Assembly: GCA_003278955.1 (NCBI GenBank) | Contig: QCCB01000004.1 | Coordinates: 20,751 to 84,750, forward strand | DNA from: Prochlorococcus sp. AG-347-K10 | GTDB taxonomy: Bacteria; Cyanobacteriota; Cyanobacteriia; PCC-6307; Cyanobiaceae | Reading direction: 5' to 3' | Length of the DNA: 64,000 nt | Shown: in pieces, positions 27,609 through 38,069 of the stretch | Numbering within the stretch: position 1 is the first letter of the stretch | How the letters are laid out: each line of letters starts with the position of its first letter | Notes under the pieces: model-generated | The model's input: the letters and a program-made list of their open reading frames with translations, nothing else | Told to the model about the DNA's origin: nothing | The model's database searches: none | Position numbers and translations under genes: made by a program

Positions 27609-28316
27609 TTGAAATTACCTAAAGAAATTTTATTAAGTGAATTATTACATTATAGTGTTAAGGGTAATATGGTCCCTAATTATGGAAATGGTGAAAATGT
27701 TTGGATGCATCCTCCAGTTCACCGGATTCTAGGGTGGTACTCTCGTCCTTCAAATTTTGATTTAAAAAGAAATGTTTGGCGATTAAATCAAATTACCCAA
27801 ATAATAGATAATGAAATTTATGTCAAAGGCGATCCAGCTATCTCGGATTTAGCAACTTTAAATAGGTTTCCAACTCTAATAGAAGCTAATCTTGTAAATA
27901 TAAATGGATCAAAAATAGGATTCATTGCAGATTTTTTATTTGAAATGAAAACGGGAAAAATTAAATATTACTTAGTTTCTAGATCTAATCCTAAGATTCC
28001 AGGTTCTAGTAGATGGAAATTAACTATTGATAATATCAATGACCAACAACCGGGATTGGTATTTTGTGAAAGTAATTCTTTAGATGATTTACCTTTAATA
28101 AAATCAAGTATTAAAAATGAATTTATGCAAAAAGGGAAAAAAATTTTTGATAGATTTGATGATATGAAAAATATTGCTTCTAATAGATTAGAGGAATGGC
28201 TTGAAGAAGATGAAGATATTAGCCAAAACTTAGATTTTAAACAAAAAAGTTTTTATAATAATGACAAAACATCTATACCGTCTAGTGAAAAAAAAGAAGA
28301 TGACCCTTGGATATAA
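27609..28316 (+). CDS. Conserved PRC-barrel-like protein of the dnaN-purL region
   Basis: A 235-residue soluble protein starting with TTG at 27609, one base after dnaN. No enzyme motif is visible. The middle (about 90-150: ATLNRFPTLIEANLVNING, then GFIADFLFEMKTGKIKYYLV) has the alternation of short strands seen in PRC-barrel domains. The C-terminal ~60 residues are charged and disordered-looking. Genes of this type sit between dnaN and purL in marine picocyanobacteria, as I recall the order. PRC domains occur in RNA-processing and photosynthetic proteins, but no role can be assigned here. Confidence 0.75.
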   Translation: MKLPKEILLSELLHYSVKGNMVPNYGNGENVWMHPPVHRILGWYSRPSNFDLKRNVWRLNQITQIIDNEIYVKGDPAISDLATLNRFPTLIEANLVNINGSKIGFIADFLFEMKTGKIKYYLVSRSNPKIPGSSRWKLTIDNINDQQPGLVFCESNSLDDLPLIKSSIKNEFMQKGKKIFDRFDDMKNIASNRLEEWLEEDEDISQNLDFKQKSFYNNDKTSIPSSEKKEDDPWI

Positions 28317-28319
28317 ATA

Positions 28320-30668
28320 ATGATAAATCAAGAAAATAATGATCTATATGATCTTAAAGAAGCACTACAAGTTGAAAATTTAACACTTAAAGATTATGAA
28401 GAAATTTGCAAAAGATTAAAGAGAAAACCCAACAGAACGGAATTAGGTATGTTTGGCGTTATGTGGTCAGAACATTGTTGTTATAGAAATTCAAAACCTT
28501 TACTATCTAAGTTTCCCACTAAAGGTAAAAATGTTTTAGTTGGACCTGGAGAAAATGCTGGCGTTATTGATGTTGGAAATAATCAAAAACTTGTTTTTAA
28601 AATAGAAAGTCATAATCATCCTTCTGCTATTGAACCTTTTCAAGGCGCAGCAACAGGTGTAGGAGGAATTTTAAGAGATATATTCACAATGGGTGCTAGG
28701 CCAATCGCAGTCTTGAATTCATTGAGATTCGGCAACCTTGATAAATCATCAAATGTTGATTTACTACGAGGAGTTGTATCAGGTATTTCACATTATGGGA
28801 ATTGCGTAGGTGTGCCGACTGTTGGAGGTGAGATTGACTTCGATGATAGTTACTCTGGAAATCCTCTAGTGAATGTTATGGCTTTAGGACTTTTAGAGAC
28901 TGAGGAAATCGTTTGTTCTGGAGCTAAAAATTTAGGATCACCAGTGTTATATGTTGGTAATACAACTGGCAGAGATGGTGTTGGTGGTGCTAGTTTTGCT
29001 AGTTCAGAATTAACTACAACTTCATTGGATGATAGACCTGCTGTTCAGGTAGGTGATCCATTTGTTGAGAAAAGTCTTATTGAAGCTTGTTTGGATGCTT
29101 TTAAGACAGGGGATGTCATTGCAGCTCAAGATATGGGTGCTGCAGGTTTAACATGCAGTAGCGCAGAAATGGCCGCAAATGGAAATTTAGGCATATCTGT
29201 CGATTTAGATTTGGTCCCCTCTAGAGAAGATGATATGTCTTCATACCAGTATTTATTATCTGAATCGCAAGAAAGAATGTTATTGGTCGTTAAAGAAGAA
29301 AAAATTAATGATCTTATTGGAAAATTTAATAAATGGGGATTATATGCCAGTGTTATTGGTGAAGTGATAGGAACTAATGAAGTAATTATTTCTCATAAAG
29401 GTAAAATTGTGGCCCAAATACCTACTTCTGCATTATCTGATGATACTCCTGTTAATTTTCACAATGTGATTAATAACCCACCAGATGATCTTTTAAATAA
29501 ATGGGAATGGAAAGAAAATGATTTACCAGAAATTCATGACCAAAAAATATTTTCATTGAAGGAAAATAAGAATTTTTCTTTTTCAGAAATCATTTTAAAA
29601 CTACTCTCTAATCCATCAATAGCTTCTAAACGATGGATTTATAAACAATATGATTCTCAAGTTCAGGCAAATACAGTTTTTAAACCTGGAAAATCAGATG
29701 CAGCCGTAGTAAGACTAAGAGAACAAAATAAAAAAAATAAAAAAAATAAAAGTAAAGTATTTTCTGGTGTCGCTGCTTCAGTTGATTGCAACAGTAGATG
29801 GGTTGCGCTTGATCCTTTTAGAGGATCTATCGCTGCCGTTGCAGAGTCCGCTAGAAATGTTAGTTGTGTTGGTGCTGAACCAGTAGCAATTACAAATAAT
29901 TTAAATTTTTCTTCCCCTGAGAATGAAATAGGATATTGGCAACTTTCATCTTCATGTAATGGAATTGCTGAAGCCTGTAAAGCTTTAGAAACTCCTGTTA
30001 CAGGAGGTAATGTATCTTTATATAATGAATCAAAAAATAAAGATAATCTAATTACTCCTATCAATCCTACACCTGTTATTGGAATGGTTGGAAAGATAGA
30101 TAATGTCGAAAAAGCTATAAGTAGTGAATGGAAAAATATTGAAGATGAAATCTGGTTAATTGGTTCTTCCAAATCAGAAATAAAAATTGCAGCTAGTTCT
30201 TATCTGGAATATTTTCATGGAAAAATTACAGGTCGGCCGCCAAAAATAGATTTGTTGGATGAAAAGTTTTGCCAGAGTTTTTTAAGAAATGCGATTTTAA
30301 ATAATCTTGTAGTTTCTTCGCACGATATCAGTGACGGAGGTTTAGCTATAGCTTTATCAGAGTCTTGCATTTTGTCCTCAATGGGCGCAACTATAGAATT
30401 AGAGAAAGATGTAAATAGAGTTGATAATTTATTGTTTGCCGAAGGGGGGTCAAGAATTATTTTTTCAATTAGTAAAATGAAACAAAATGAATGGTTTAAT
30501 TATTTAAAACAAAATCAAATAAATTTCCCATCAAGTGTTTTTGTAAAAAAAATAGGGTACGTATCTGGTGACACGCTTAAGATACAAATCAACGAAAATA
30601 ATATTTGCAATATTAGGGTTGAGGAATTAACCGAAAAATTTAATAATAGTATTTCAGGTTACTTTTAA
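28320..30668 (+). CDS. purL: Phosphoribosylformylglycinamidine synthase, large subunit (PurL)
   Basis: The 782-residue small-type PurL performs step 4 of purine synthesis with PurQ and PurS; the fused glutaminase domain of E. coli PurL is absent. Motifs: [17 protein letters not shown] near residue 45, [20 protein letters not shown], the [12 protein letters not shown] block, and [17 protein letters not shown]. The C-terminal half repeats the AIRS-like fold ([15 protein letters not shown]). A run of A-rich codons at about 29726-29752 encodes an Asn/Lys-rich loop. It starts 3 bases after the PRC-type gene and 47 bases before purF, so a purine operon is likely. Confidence 0.97.
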   Translation: MINQENNDLYDLKEALQVENLTLKDYEEICKRLKRKPNRTELGMFGVMWSEHCCYRNSKPLLSKFPTKGKNVLVGPGENAGVIDVGNNQKLVFKIESHNHPSAIEPFQGAATGVGGILRDIFTMGARPIAVLNSLRFGNLDKSSNVDLLRGVVSGISHYGNCVGVPTVGGEIDFDDSYSGNPLVNVMALGLLETEEIVCSGAKNLGSPVLYVGNTTGRDGVGGASFASSELTTTSLDDRPAVQVGDPFVEKSLIEACLDAFKTGDVIAAQDMGAAGLTCSSAEMAANGNLGISVDLDLVPSREDDMSSYQYLLSESQERMLLVVKEEKINDLIGKFNKWGLYASVIGEVIGTNEVIISHKGKIVAQIPTSALSDDTPVNFHNVINNPPDDLLNKWEWKENDLPEIHDQKIFSLKENKNFSFSEIILKLLSNPSIASKRWIYKQYDSQVQANTVFKPGKSDAAVVRLREQNKKNKKNKSKVFSGVAASVDCNSRWVALDPFRGSIAAVAESARNVSCVGAEPVAITNNLNFSSPENEIGYWQLSSSCNGIAEACKALETPVTGGNVSLYNESKNKDNLITPINPTPVIGMVGKIDNVEKAISSEWKNIEDEIWLIGSSKSEIKIAASSYLEYFHGKITGRPPKIDLLDEKFCQSFLRNAILNNLVVSSHDISDGGLAIALSESCILSSMGATIELEKDVNRVDNLLFAEGGSRIIFSISKMKQNEWFNYLKQNQINFPSSVFVKKIGYVSGDTLKIQINENNICNIRVEELTEKFNNSISGYF

Positions 30669-30715
30669 ATATGAAAAATATTTTTCAACTATTAATCATT
30701 TTAAGATATTAAGTT

Positions 30716-32176
30716 ATGTGCGGAATAGTTGGAATTGTTTCTTCAAATGATGTAAATCAACAAATTTACGATAGTCTTTTGCTTTTGCAGCATAGAGGTC
30801 AAGACTCAACAGGCATAGCAACAATGGAAAATACTGTTTTTCATATACATAAGGTTAAAGGTCAGGTTAATACAGCTTATAGAACTAGAGATATGAGGAA
30901 TTTAATTGGCAAAATTGGATTGGGTCATGTTAGGTATGCAACAAAAGGATCAGCAGAAAGTGTAGAAGAAGCACAGCCTTTTTATGTTAATGCTCCTTAT
31001 GGAATTGTTTTGATACATAATGGAAATTTGACTAATACCAGAGATTTAGAAAAACAGTTATTTAATGTCGACAAGCGGCATACAAATTCTTCAAGTGATA
31101 CTGAAATGTTGTTAAATGTATTTGCGACAGAATTACAAGAACAAATTAATAATCAAGAATTAGAACCTGATATTATTTTTAATGCGGTCAAATCTTTACA
31201 TAAAAGAATTCAGGGGTCATATGCTTCAATTGCGTTAATTTCAGGACATGGTTTATTAGCATTTAGAGATCCTTTTGGTATTAGGCCTTTAGTCATAGGG
31301 AAAAGACTTTCATTAACCACAAAAAAAGAAGAATGGATGGTTGCAAGCGAATCTTTAGTACTTGAGAATAATGATTATGAAGTAGTGAGAGATGTAGATC
31401 CAGGAGAAGCTGTTTTTATAAATCTTGATGGGGAGTTTTTCTCTAAGCAATGTTCTGAAAATCCAATGTTATTTCCCTGTGCTTTTGAATATGTTTACTT
31501 AGCTAGGCCAGATTCAATTATGAATGGAATTTCAGTCTATAAAGCTCGTTTAAAAATGGGAGATTATTTAGCAGAAACAATAAAACAAACAATCAATTCT
31601 GGAGATATTGATGTAGTTATGCCTATTCCTGATTCCTCTCGACCCGCGGCAATGCAAGTTGCAAGACAATTGGGGATAGAATATAGGGAAGGTTTTTTTA
31701 AAAATAGATATGTTGGCAGAACATTTATAATGCCTGGTCAGCAGAAACGTAAGAAATCTGTAAGGCAAAAATTAAATGCCATGAGTGCAGAGTTTAAAAA
31801 TAAAAATGTATTAATTGTTGATGACTCGATAGTAAGAGGTACTACTTCAAAAGAAATTGTTCAGATGGCTAAAGATGCAGGAGCAAATAAAGTTTTTTTT
31901 ACATCAGCAGCTCCTCCTGTTCGTTATCCTCACGTTTATGGAATTAATATGCCTAATAGAGATGAATTAATAGCTCACAATAGGACAATAAGTGAAATCG
32001 CCGATAAACTTGAAATTGATAACCTTGTTTATCAAAGTGTTGAAAGTTTGCGTAAATCTATAATTGGTGATTCTCCTATTAAAGGTTTAGAGATGAGTTG
32101 TTTTACTGGTGATTATGTAACTGGAACAGTAAATCAAGAATACTTAAATTGGGTTGAAAATGAATATAAATCTTAG
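30716..32176 (+). CDS. purF: Amidophosphoribosyltransferase
   Basis: A 486-residue enzyme of the first committed step of purine synthesis, moving glutamine ammonia onto PRPP. The N-terminal Ntn-hydrolase Cys is residue 2 (MCGIVGIV), so only Met removal is needed. A TAA lies directly upstream in frame (30710-30712), ruling out a propeptide as found in B. subtilis PurF. The PRPP loop is [18 protein letters not shown]. The segment [15 protein letters not shown] resembles the E. coli enzyme, without the Cys that binds the Fe-S cluster of the Bacillus type (inference). The stop overlaps the convergent topoisomerase gene by 4 bases. Confidence 0.97.
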   Translation: MCGIVGIVSSNDVNQQIYDSLLLLQHRGQDSTGIATMENTVFHIHKVKGQVNTAYRTRDMRNLIGKIGLGHVRYATKGSAESVEEAQPFYVNAPYGIVLIHNGNLTNTRDLEKQLFNVDKRHTNSSSDTEMLLNVFATELQEQINNQELEPDIIFNAVKSLHKRIQGSYASIALISGHGLLAFRDPFGIRPLVIGKRLSLTTKKEEWMVASESLVLENNDYEVVRDVDPGEAVFINLDGEFFSKQCSENPMLFPCAFEYVYLARPDSIMNGISVYKARLKMGDYLAETIKQTINSGDIDVVMPIPDSSRPAAMQVARQLGIEYREGFFKNRYVGRTFIMPGQQKRKKSVRQKLNAMSAEFKNKNVLIVDDSIVRGTTSKEIVQMAKDAGANKVFFTSAAPPVRYPHVYGINMPNRDELIAHNRTISEIADKLEIDNLVYQSVESLRKSIIGDSPIKGLEMSCFTGDYVTGTVNQEYLNWVENEYKS

Positions 32177-34614
32177 TCAAGAAAGTTTTCAAGTCGGAAA
32201 CAATTTTCAAGGTATTCATCATTATCTAATTTTAAAAAATCAATTAAAAAGTTTGATTTATTGGATTTGAAATTTAATTTGTTTAGGTCTAATCTTGCAG
32301 ATTTATTTTTATTAGTTTCAATATCAAGGTAATGGTTACTTGCCATTATTTTGAGGAAGTAATCGTTTTTAAGTTGGGTTTTTTCATTCAAATATCCCAA
32401 ACTGTATTCATTTGAGCAGTAAATTTCATCACTATTTATGCAAAAGATTTTTCCTTGTTTAGAGATTAAAAAAATATTTTCTCCATCATTAAATGTACTA
32501 CAAGAAACGATTTTTTCAGATGGTAAAAGTTTTGCAATGATTAATCCTTGGGATTGTTTAGAAGTTGGCGTTAAAAATTTATTTGATAAATTAAATTTAA
32601 AAATTCTTCCTATCGAGGTTAATATTATTAAATCTTCCCTCTCATTAGAAATAAAAGAATCAATTGTTTTTAAATTATTTTTTAATTTTGTAATAGTGAA
32701 AGATCTATTGCTTTTAATCATATCTTCATCAAATAAAACTTTTTTAAATCTTCCATCTGAATTTAATATGCATAAATAATTTTTAATTTCTTTTTTAATT
32801 GAGTGAAAATTTATTATTTCACTAGGATGAATATTTCCAAGAATTTTATTATCTAATTTATAGTCTTTATTAATATTTGATTCCCAATCAATGTTAAATA
32901 CTTTTCCCGTATTTGTTATTCCAATTAATTTTATATTTTTTTCAATATTACCTATAAATTTTTGAATATTTTTATTATCTATAATTTTATTTACAACCTC
33001 AAATGATTTCTTGTAATTACCTAAAATCATCTTCTTTAAATAAAGTCTATTGTCTATATACATTTTTGTTTTTTTATTTATAAAGTCCTCTAATATCTGA
33101 TTATTAAGCGTTTCTAATTCTTGATTTTGATTTATATTTTTAATTATTTTTGTTTTACGTATAACATTAAATTTTTTCTTTAATATTAATAATTCTTCTA
33201 TAAGTAATTCAAGTAATAATTCTCTTTCGTTTAACAATTTTTGAAAATAATTCTTTTTTTCTTCTAAATTTTTTATATCGTTATCAATTTGATTTTTTTC
33301 TAGATTTGTTAATTTTTTTAGTGGCATATCCAAAACTGAATTTGCCTGTTTTTCACTTAAGAAAAAATTTTCAACTAATTTTGATCTAGCTTGCGCAGAA
33401 TTTTCTGATTCTTCTATAATTTCGATAACTTTTTTTATGTTTTTTGTAGCTTTAGATAAACCTTCTGATATTTCTAGTTTATCAAGGGTGTTTTTTAGAA
33501 AATAAAAAGTTCTTTTTCTAATTGTTTCTTCTCTAAATTCAAGAAAATAGTTGAGATATTTTTTCAGATTTAGTTGTACAGGTTTGCCTTTAATTAAAGC
33601 TAAGAATATTGCGCCAAAGTTTGTTTGGAGATTTGTTTTTTTATATAAATTAGAAATAACAAGTTCAGAATTAGAATCTTTTTTTAGTTCTATTACAATT
33701 CTCATTCCATCTCTATCGCTCTCATCCCTAATATCAGAAATCCCAGTAATCTTGCCTGAATTAACAAGTTCTGCGAGTTTTTCAATCCAACCTGCTTTAT
33801 TAATTTGGTAAGGAAGTTCAGAAATGATTATTGCATTCTTTTTATGTTTTCCTTTGCCTAAATTTATCTCTTCCTTATTTACAACTCCTCTTATCGTTAT
33901 AGATCCTTTTCCAGTTTGATAAAGTTCTTCTATTACATGACTATAAATTAATTCTCCGCCTGTAGGAAAATCAGGTCCTTTGATAATGTTAGAAAGTTTT
34001 TTATCACTAATATCTTTATTTTTAACTAAGGCAACTAAGCCATCTACAATTTCGCCTAGATTATGAGGCGGAATATTTGTTGCCATGCCAACAGCAATAC
34101 CTGTTGAACCATTCAACAATAAGAATGGAAGTTGGGCTGGAAGCACATCTGGTTCTTTTTGAGAACCGTCAAAATTATTTGAAAAGCTTACTGTTTCTGA
34201 TACAATTTCTTCAAGAAATCCTTTATGAGCTATAGGCGCTAATCTGGTCTCGGTATACCTCATTGCTGCAGGTGGATCATTATCCACAGATCCAAAATTC
34301 CCATGGCCGTCAAGAGTAGGATATTTAGTCGAGAAATTTTGTACCAACTTTACCAATGCATCGTAAACTGCTTGATCTCCATGTGGATGGTATTTTCCAA
34401 GTACATCTCCAACAACTCTTGCACACTTCCTGAATGGTTTATCAGGAGTTAAACCTAATTCGTGCATTGCAAATATGATTCTTCTTTGTACAGGCTTAAG
34501 ACCATCTCTTGCATCAGGCAACGCACGTCCAACTATGACGCTCATTGCATACTCCAAGTAAGAACGTTGCATTTCTTCATGAAGCGAGATGGAAGTGAAG
34601 TTTTTCTTATCCAT
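32173..34614 (-). CDS. parC: Type II topoisomerase A subunit (ParC/GyrA-like)
   Basis: An 813-residue A subunit whose catalytic Tyr is residue 120 (AAMRYTE), the same position as in E. coli ParC. The N-terminal half is well conserved ([58 protein letters not shown]). The C-terminal ~300 residues are far more diverged and Lys/Asn-rich. The GyrA box (QRRGGKG-like) that wraps DNA and allows supercoiling is not recognisable; the corresponding segment may be TSKQSQGLI. This favours a topoisomerase IV-type function, but GyrA cannot be excluded from sequence alone. The partner B subunit is not in the window. Stops within the last 4 bases of purF. Confidence 0.88.
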   Translation of the reverse strand: MDKKNFTSISLHEEMQRSYLEYAMSVIVGRALPDARDGLKPVQRRIIFAMHELGLTPDKPFRKCARVVGDVLGKYHPHGDQAVYDALVKLVQNFSTKYPTLDGHGNFGSVDNDPPAAMRYTETRLAPIAHKGFLEEIVSETVSFSNNFDGSQKEPDVLPAQLPFLLLNGSTGIAVGMATNIPPHNLGEIVDGLVALVKNKDISDKKLSNIIKGPDFPTGGELIYSHVIEELYQTGKGSITIRGVVNKEEINLGKGKHKKNAIIISELPYQINKAGWIEKLAELVNSGKITGISDIRDESDRDGMRIVIELKKDSNSELVISNLYKKTNLQTNFGAIFLALIKGKPVQLNLKKYLNYFLEFREETIRKRTFYFLKNTLDKLEISEGLSKATKNIKKVIEIIEESENSAQARSKLVENFFLSEKQANSVLDMPLKKLTNLEKNQIDNDIKNLEEKKNYFQKLLNERELLLELLIEELLILKKKFNVIRKTKIIKNINQNQELETLNNQILEDFINKKTKMYIDNRLYLKKMILGNYKKSFEVVNKIIDNKNIQKFIGNIEKNIKLIGITNTGKVFNIDWESNINKDYKLDNKILGNIHPSEIINFHSIKKEIKNYLCILNSDGRFKKVLFDEDMIKSNRSFTITKLKNNLKTIDSFISNEREDLIILTSIGRIFKFNLSNKFLTPTSKQSQGLIIAKLLPSEKIVSCSTFNDGENIFLISKQGKIFCINSDEIYCSNEYSLGYLNEKTQLKNDYFLKIMASNHYLDIETNKNKSARLDLNKLNFKSNKSNFLIDFLKLDNDEYLENCFRLENFLD

Positions 34615-34691
34615 TAGAGCGCAAAATTAAATAATTATTAATTAACTAAATTAAGACTAATAGGTAAAACGATATTTACCAGTATTGAACA

Positions 34692-35555
34692 TTAAGTTGA
34701 TTCACTAATTTTGGATTTTGCCAGTATTACATCTTTTTTAAGTTGTTCATTTTGTAAAAGAATTTCTGTAGAGGCTTGTAATTTTTCTCCCCATAACTGT
34801 TCTTTTCTATAATCATAATTAACATATTTGGGATCTTTATCCAAAGCTTTTTTTGCTAGCTGAATGGCTAATTTATTATCTTGGATATTTATACATGAGG
34901 CTAGACCTAGTAATGGTTCAGCATTCTCCTCGATTGAGATTGCACTTTCAAAAAGTTTGATTGCGAGATTTACTCTGTTTTTTTCGAAATAAGCTAAACC
35001 TTGATTATTTATTGCTTGCCAGAAATCAGGCTTGATTTTTATAGATTTATCAAACAATTTTATAGCTCCCAAATAATTTTTTTCCATTAATAAAATATTT
35101 CCCAATTGAAAAATAGCTTTGTGGTTATTGGGCTCAATCTTTATTCCTTTTTCTAAAGCATTCTTTGCTTTAGTCTGTTGGGAAATTTTTAAATAAATAT
35201 TACTTTTAGCAAAATATATTTCGCTAATATTTGAATTTATTTGTTCTGCTTTATTTAGAGAACTTAATGCGTTTTTGTATTCTTTGTTAGCTATTTGTGC
35301 TTCAGCCAAAATCAACCATAGTTTTTCATCTTTTGCATTTATTTTTACTGCTAATTTGGCTAAGTTAACACTGTCTTCATATTGACCAAAATAAAGTAGT
35401 TGATATGCATTTTTGCCAATATATAAACTTTGCTTTTGTAAATTTTTTATTGTTGGGAAATAATAATAGGGAACTATTGCTCTAACTATTTCTATTTGAA
35501 AAAAATAAAAACAGATCAAAGAGACCCAGATTGTTTTTTTTAAAAATGACTTCAT
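34692..35555 (-). CDS. TPR-repeat protein with N-terminal membrane anchor or signal
   Basis: A 287-residue protein that starts with a Lys-rich segment and a hydrophobic stretch (about residues 7-27), a signal peptide or anchor. About five TPR motifs follow between residues 60 and 230, for example AVKINAKDEKLWLILAEAQI and ALEKGIKIEPNNHKAIFQLG. TPR domains act as protein-protein scaffolds; the partner is unknown. Its start overlaps the queG stop by 4 bases, so the two are translationally coupled. No catalytic domain is present. Confidence 0.85.
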   Translation of the reverse strand: MKSFLKKTIWVSLICFYFFQIEIVRAIVPYYYFPTIKNLQKQSLYIGKNAYQLLYFGQYEDSVNLAKLAVKINAKDEKLWLILAEAQIANKEYKNALSSLNKAEQINSNISEIYFAKSNIYLKISQQTKAKNALEKGIKIEPNNHKAIFQLGNILLMEKNYLGAIKLFDKSIKIKPDFWQAINNQGLAYFEKNRVNLAIKLFESAISIEENAEPLLGLASCINIQDNKLAIQLAKKALDKDPKYVNYDYRKEQLWGEKLQASTEILLQNEQLKKDVILAKSKISEST

Positions 35556-36508
35556 ATTTTAATTTTTTTATTCTTTATATTTGCTTGTATATTTCTTTTC
35601 CACATCCATGGTTTAATTCTTTTTAAAGTAGTTCCTTTGAGATTTTCCTGCCACGTTTTATCGTCCCAATTGAGGGAATCAATATTAAGATTTTTAATCC
35701 ATTCTTTTGGCGTGGTTTCATGATTATTGTTGTATGGCACTGATTTATTCCATGGACAAACATCTTGACAAATATCACATCCTGCAACCCATCCACCTAA
35801 ATTTTTTTCTATTTTCTTCGGAATAGTTTTATCTCTGCTTTCTATTGTGTGATATGCAATGCATAAATCTGATTGTATTACAAATGGTTCTACAATTGCC
35901 TTTGTGGGACAATGTTTAATACAAATATCACATTTTCCACAAAGTGATTGATGAGGTGTATCTGGCATTAATTCTTTTGTGAGAATCATAAAACCCAAAG
36001 TAAACCAAGAACCATTTTTTTTGCTGATTAAATTACTATTTTTACCTATCCAACCAATCCCTGCTTCCTCTGCCCATGCTTTTTCAAGAAGAGGAGAGGT
36101 ATCAACACATATTTTCCATTTGCAATCAGGGATTTCTAGGTTGATCCATTTACCAATATTCTTCAATTTTTTGTGAATCACTTTATGATAATCCTCACCT
36201 TGGCTAAATTTAGCTACCTTGAGAAAATTGTTGTTGCTGTTTTGTGAATTAATGTAAGTAAATCCAACGCTTAAAATACTTTTTGCATTTTCAAAAAGTG
36301 TGCCAATATTTTTTCTTTTTTCTGCTTCCATCCATTTCATTTCAGCATGATAGTTATTTAATAACCATCTTTCTAATGCATTAGTTCTTAATTTTACGCG
36401 CGAACTACCTGGAATTGAAGCTATTCCGGCAACTGCAAAACCCTCAAAAATAGCCCTTTCTTTTAATTTTCTACTTATTTCTTTTTTTTCTTGAATCGTA
36501 TCAATCAT
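35552..36508 (-). CDS. queG: Epoxyqueuosine reductase
   Basis: A 318-residue cobalamin- and [4Fe-4S]-dependent enzyme of the last step of queuosine tRNA modification. The N-terminal cobalamin-binding part includes the conserved Asp136 (ICVDTSPLLEKAWAEEAG). Two ferredoxin-type motifs follow: Cys190, Cys193, Cys196 and Cys200 (CGKCDICIKHCP) and Cys244, Cys247 and Cys251 (CDICQDVCPW). The protein is somewhat shorter than E. coli QueG (379), which has a C-terminal HEAT-like extension missing here. It needs cobalamin, which the cbiD gene at 59.7 kb helps make. Divergent from the DUF502 gene. Confidence 0.93.
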   Translation of the reverse strand: MIDTIQEKKEISRKLKERAIFEGFAVAGIASIPGSSRVKLRTNALERWLLNNYHAEMKWMEAEKRKNIGTLFENAKSILSVGFTYINSQNSNNNFLKVAKFSQGEDYHKVIHKKLKNIGKWINLEIPDCKWKICVDTSPLLEKAWAEEAGIGWIGKNSNLISKKNGSWFTLGFMILTKELMPDTPHQSLCGKCDICIKHCPTKAIVEPFVIQSDLCIAYHTIESRDKTIPKKIEKNLGGWVAGCDICQDVCPWNKSVPYNNNHETTPKEWIKNLNIDSLNWDDKTWQENLKGTTLKRIKPWMWKRNIQANIKNKKIKI

Positions 36509-36647
36509 TTTTTTATAGAATTTCTTTTAAAAGTTATGTTTGGGAGGAAAAACTTATGAATAAAATAGATATATTTAAGAAAAATATATCCTAACTTAGT
36601 AAAAACAGTTAAATTATTAGTAAAGTTAATATAGTTAAAACGTTATT
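36509..36647. promoter_or_regulatory. Divergent queG/DUF502 upstream region
   Basis: 139 bases, mostly A/T, that must carry promoters for both flanking genes. It contains GGGAGG at 36542-36547 followed by the 12-codon frame listed next. No clear -35/-10 pair was identified. Confidence 0.4.
36556..36594 (+). CDS. Possible 12-codon leader peptide
   Basis: GGGAGG (36542-36547) is followed after 8 bases by ATG at 36556 and a frame encoding MNKIDIFKKNIS, ending at TAA 36592-36594. The spacing is ideal and the Shine-Dalgarno is much stronger than at most genes here. It stops 53 bases before the TTG start of the DUF502 gene on the same strand. It could be a leader peptide or a pure coincidence; no attenuator structure or run of one amino acid codon supports attenuation. 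Confidence 0.2.
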   Translation: MNKIDIFKKNIS

Positions 36648-37382
36648 TTGGTTGAATCTAATCAAAATCAAGATTCGAATTTAGGATCAAGGCTTCAACA
36701 AGATCTCAAAAATGATCTTATTGCTGGGTTATTGGTTGTAATACCTTTAGCAACAACAATCTGGCTGTCATCATTAGTTAGTAAATTTGTTTTAACGTTA
36801 GTTACTTCAGTCCCAAAGCAATTAAATCCTTTTATTAATTTAAATCCTTTATTACAAGATTTAATTAATCTCACCTTAGGTTTAACTGTTCCTTTATTAG
36901 CTATTTTGCTTATAGGCTTGATGGCGAGAAATTTTGTAGGAAGATGGTTATTAGAATTTGGAGAGGGTACCTTATCAAAAATCCCAGTAGCTGGAGCGGT
37001 TTATAAAACTCTTAAACAATTGCTAGAAACTTTTTTAAGTAATAAATCTAATAGATTTAGACGAGTTGTTTTAGTCGAATATCCTCGTGAGGGACTATAT
37101 AGTGTAGGCTTTGTAACTGGAGACGTAGGACCTTCTCTACAGCCAGAATTAGAAGAAAAGTTACTTAGTGTTTTCATTCCTACAGCACCAAACCCAACGA
37201 CTGGGTGGTATACACTCGTTCCTGAGTCCTCTGTTAAGGATTTGGATATTTCTGTCGAAGATGCTTTTAGAACAATAATTTCTGCTGGGATAGTTAATCC
37301 AGATGAAAAAAATAACACCACAAATCCAACATTTTCAAAATTGTTTTCTCAATTACGAGCTTCCACTAATACTTCTTCTTAA
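36648..37382 (+). CDS. DUF502 family membrane protein
   Basis: A 244-residue protein with two membrane helices in the N-terminal half (about residues 25-50 and 68-92: LIAGLLVVIPLATTIWLSSL and LTLGLTVPLLAILLIGLMAR). The DUF502 core follows (IPVAGAVYKTLKQLLET, then VVLVEYPREGLYSVGFVTG and PTAPNPTTGWYTLVPE). The function is unknown; plant relatives (COV) affect vascular patterning, which says little here. Start TTG 36648. nusB begins within three bases of its stop, so it leads the DUF502-nusB-ftsY run. Confidence 0.88.
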   Translation: MVESNQNQDSNLGSRLQQDLKNDLIAGLLVVIPLATTIWLSSLVSKFVLTLVTSVPKQLNPFINLNPLLQDLINLTLGLTVPLLAILLIGLMARNFVGRWLLEFGEGTLSKIPVAGAVYKTLKQLLETFLSNKSNRFRRVVLVEYPREGLYSVGFVTGDVGPSLQPELEEKLLSVFIPTAPNPTTGWYTLVPESSVKDLDISVEDAFRTIISAGIVNPDEKNNTTNPTFSKLFSQLRASTNTSS

Positions 37383-37385
37383 TTG

Positions 37386-38003
37386 ATGCATAAAAGATCA
37401 CTTTCTAGAGAATTATCTTTAATTTCTCTTGGCCTTATAAAAGATAAAGGTGATTTTAAATTAAATAAATTTCAGATAGAAGAAATTTTTGAATCTGCTT
37501 TAGATTCTCTAATAAACCATTGCAGAGAGGAATTAGATAATTGCGAGTCAGAGTTAGAAAATGCTTCACAAAAAATAATAGATAGTGAATTGCAAGAAGG
37601 TGGTGATTCCTCTTATTCAAATGTTCGAGATGAGTTAAAAAAATCTCTGCAAAAAATTGAAACCGTAATGAATACTCTCTCTGTTATCATAGATTTTCCA
37701 AAATTAATTGTTACTAGCGGTCAAATAGATATTAGAGAGGATGTAAATCAAAGAATTTGTAATATAATTAATAATCTCAAAAGTATTGATTCTGACATCG
37801 ATCAAGTAATGGATGGCTGGAGATTAAAAAGATTACCAAGAATTGATAGGGATATTCTGCGCCTAGCTTACGTGGATATAAATTTTTTGAACACACCTGT
37901 AGCTGTTGCTTGTGATGAGGCTGTTAATTTAGCTAATAAATATAGTGATTTGCAAGGAAGAAAATTTATTAATGGAGTTTTAAGGAGATTACAAACAATT
38001 TAA
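37386..38003 (+). CDS. nusB: Transcription antitermination factor NusB
   Basis: A 205-residue NusB, longer than the ~140-residue E. coli protein because of an inserted charged segment (about 45-110) typical of cyanobacteria. The family core is at both ends: RSLSRELSLISLGLIKDKG at the N-terminus and LPRIDRDILRLAYVDINFL, VACDEAVNLANKYSD and FINGVLRRL at the C-terminus. NusB with NusE/S10 binds boxA in rRNA leaders. A TTG at 37383 precedes ATG 37386 directly; the ATG is chosen. Co-oriented with DUF502 and ftsY. Confidence 0.93.
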   Translation: MHKRSLSRELSLISLGLIKDKGDFKLNKFQIEEIFESALDSLINHCREELDNCESELENASQKIIDSELQEGGDSSYSNVRDELKKSLQKIETVMNTLSVIIDFPKLIVTSGQIDIREDVNQRICNIINNLKSIDSDIDQVMDGWRLKRLPRIDRDILRLAYVDINFLNTPVAVACDEAVNLANKYSDLQGRKFINGVLRRLQTI

Positions 38004-38069
38004 TTGTCATAATTATTTGATATAAATAAATAGTATTTAGAAAATTTTAATTACGTACTATAAATAATA

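Noticed and set aside
29663-30172. Antisense ORF of 169 codons within purL
   Set aside because: Shadow of the well-conserved PurL coding frame; no motif or hydrophobic pattern of a real protein.
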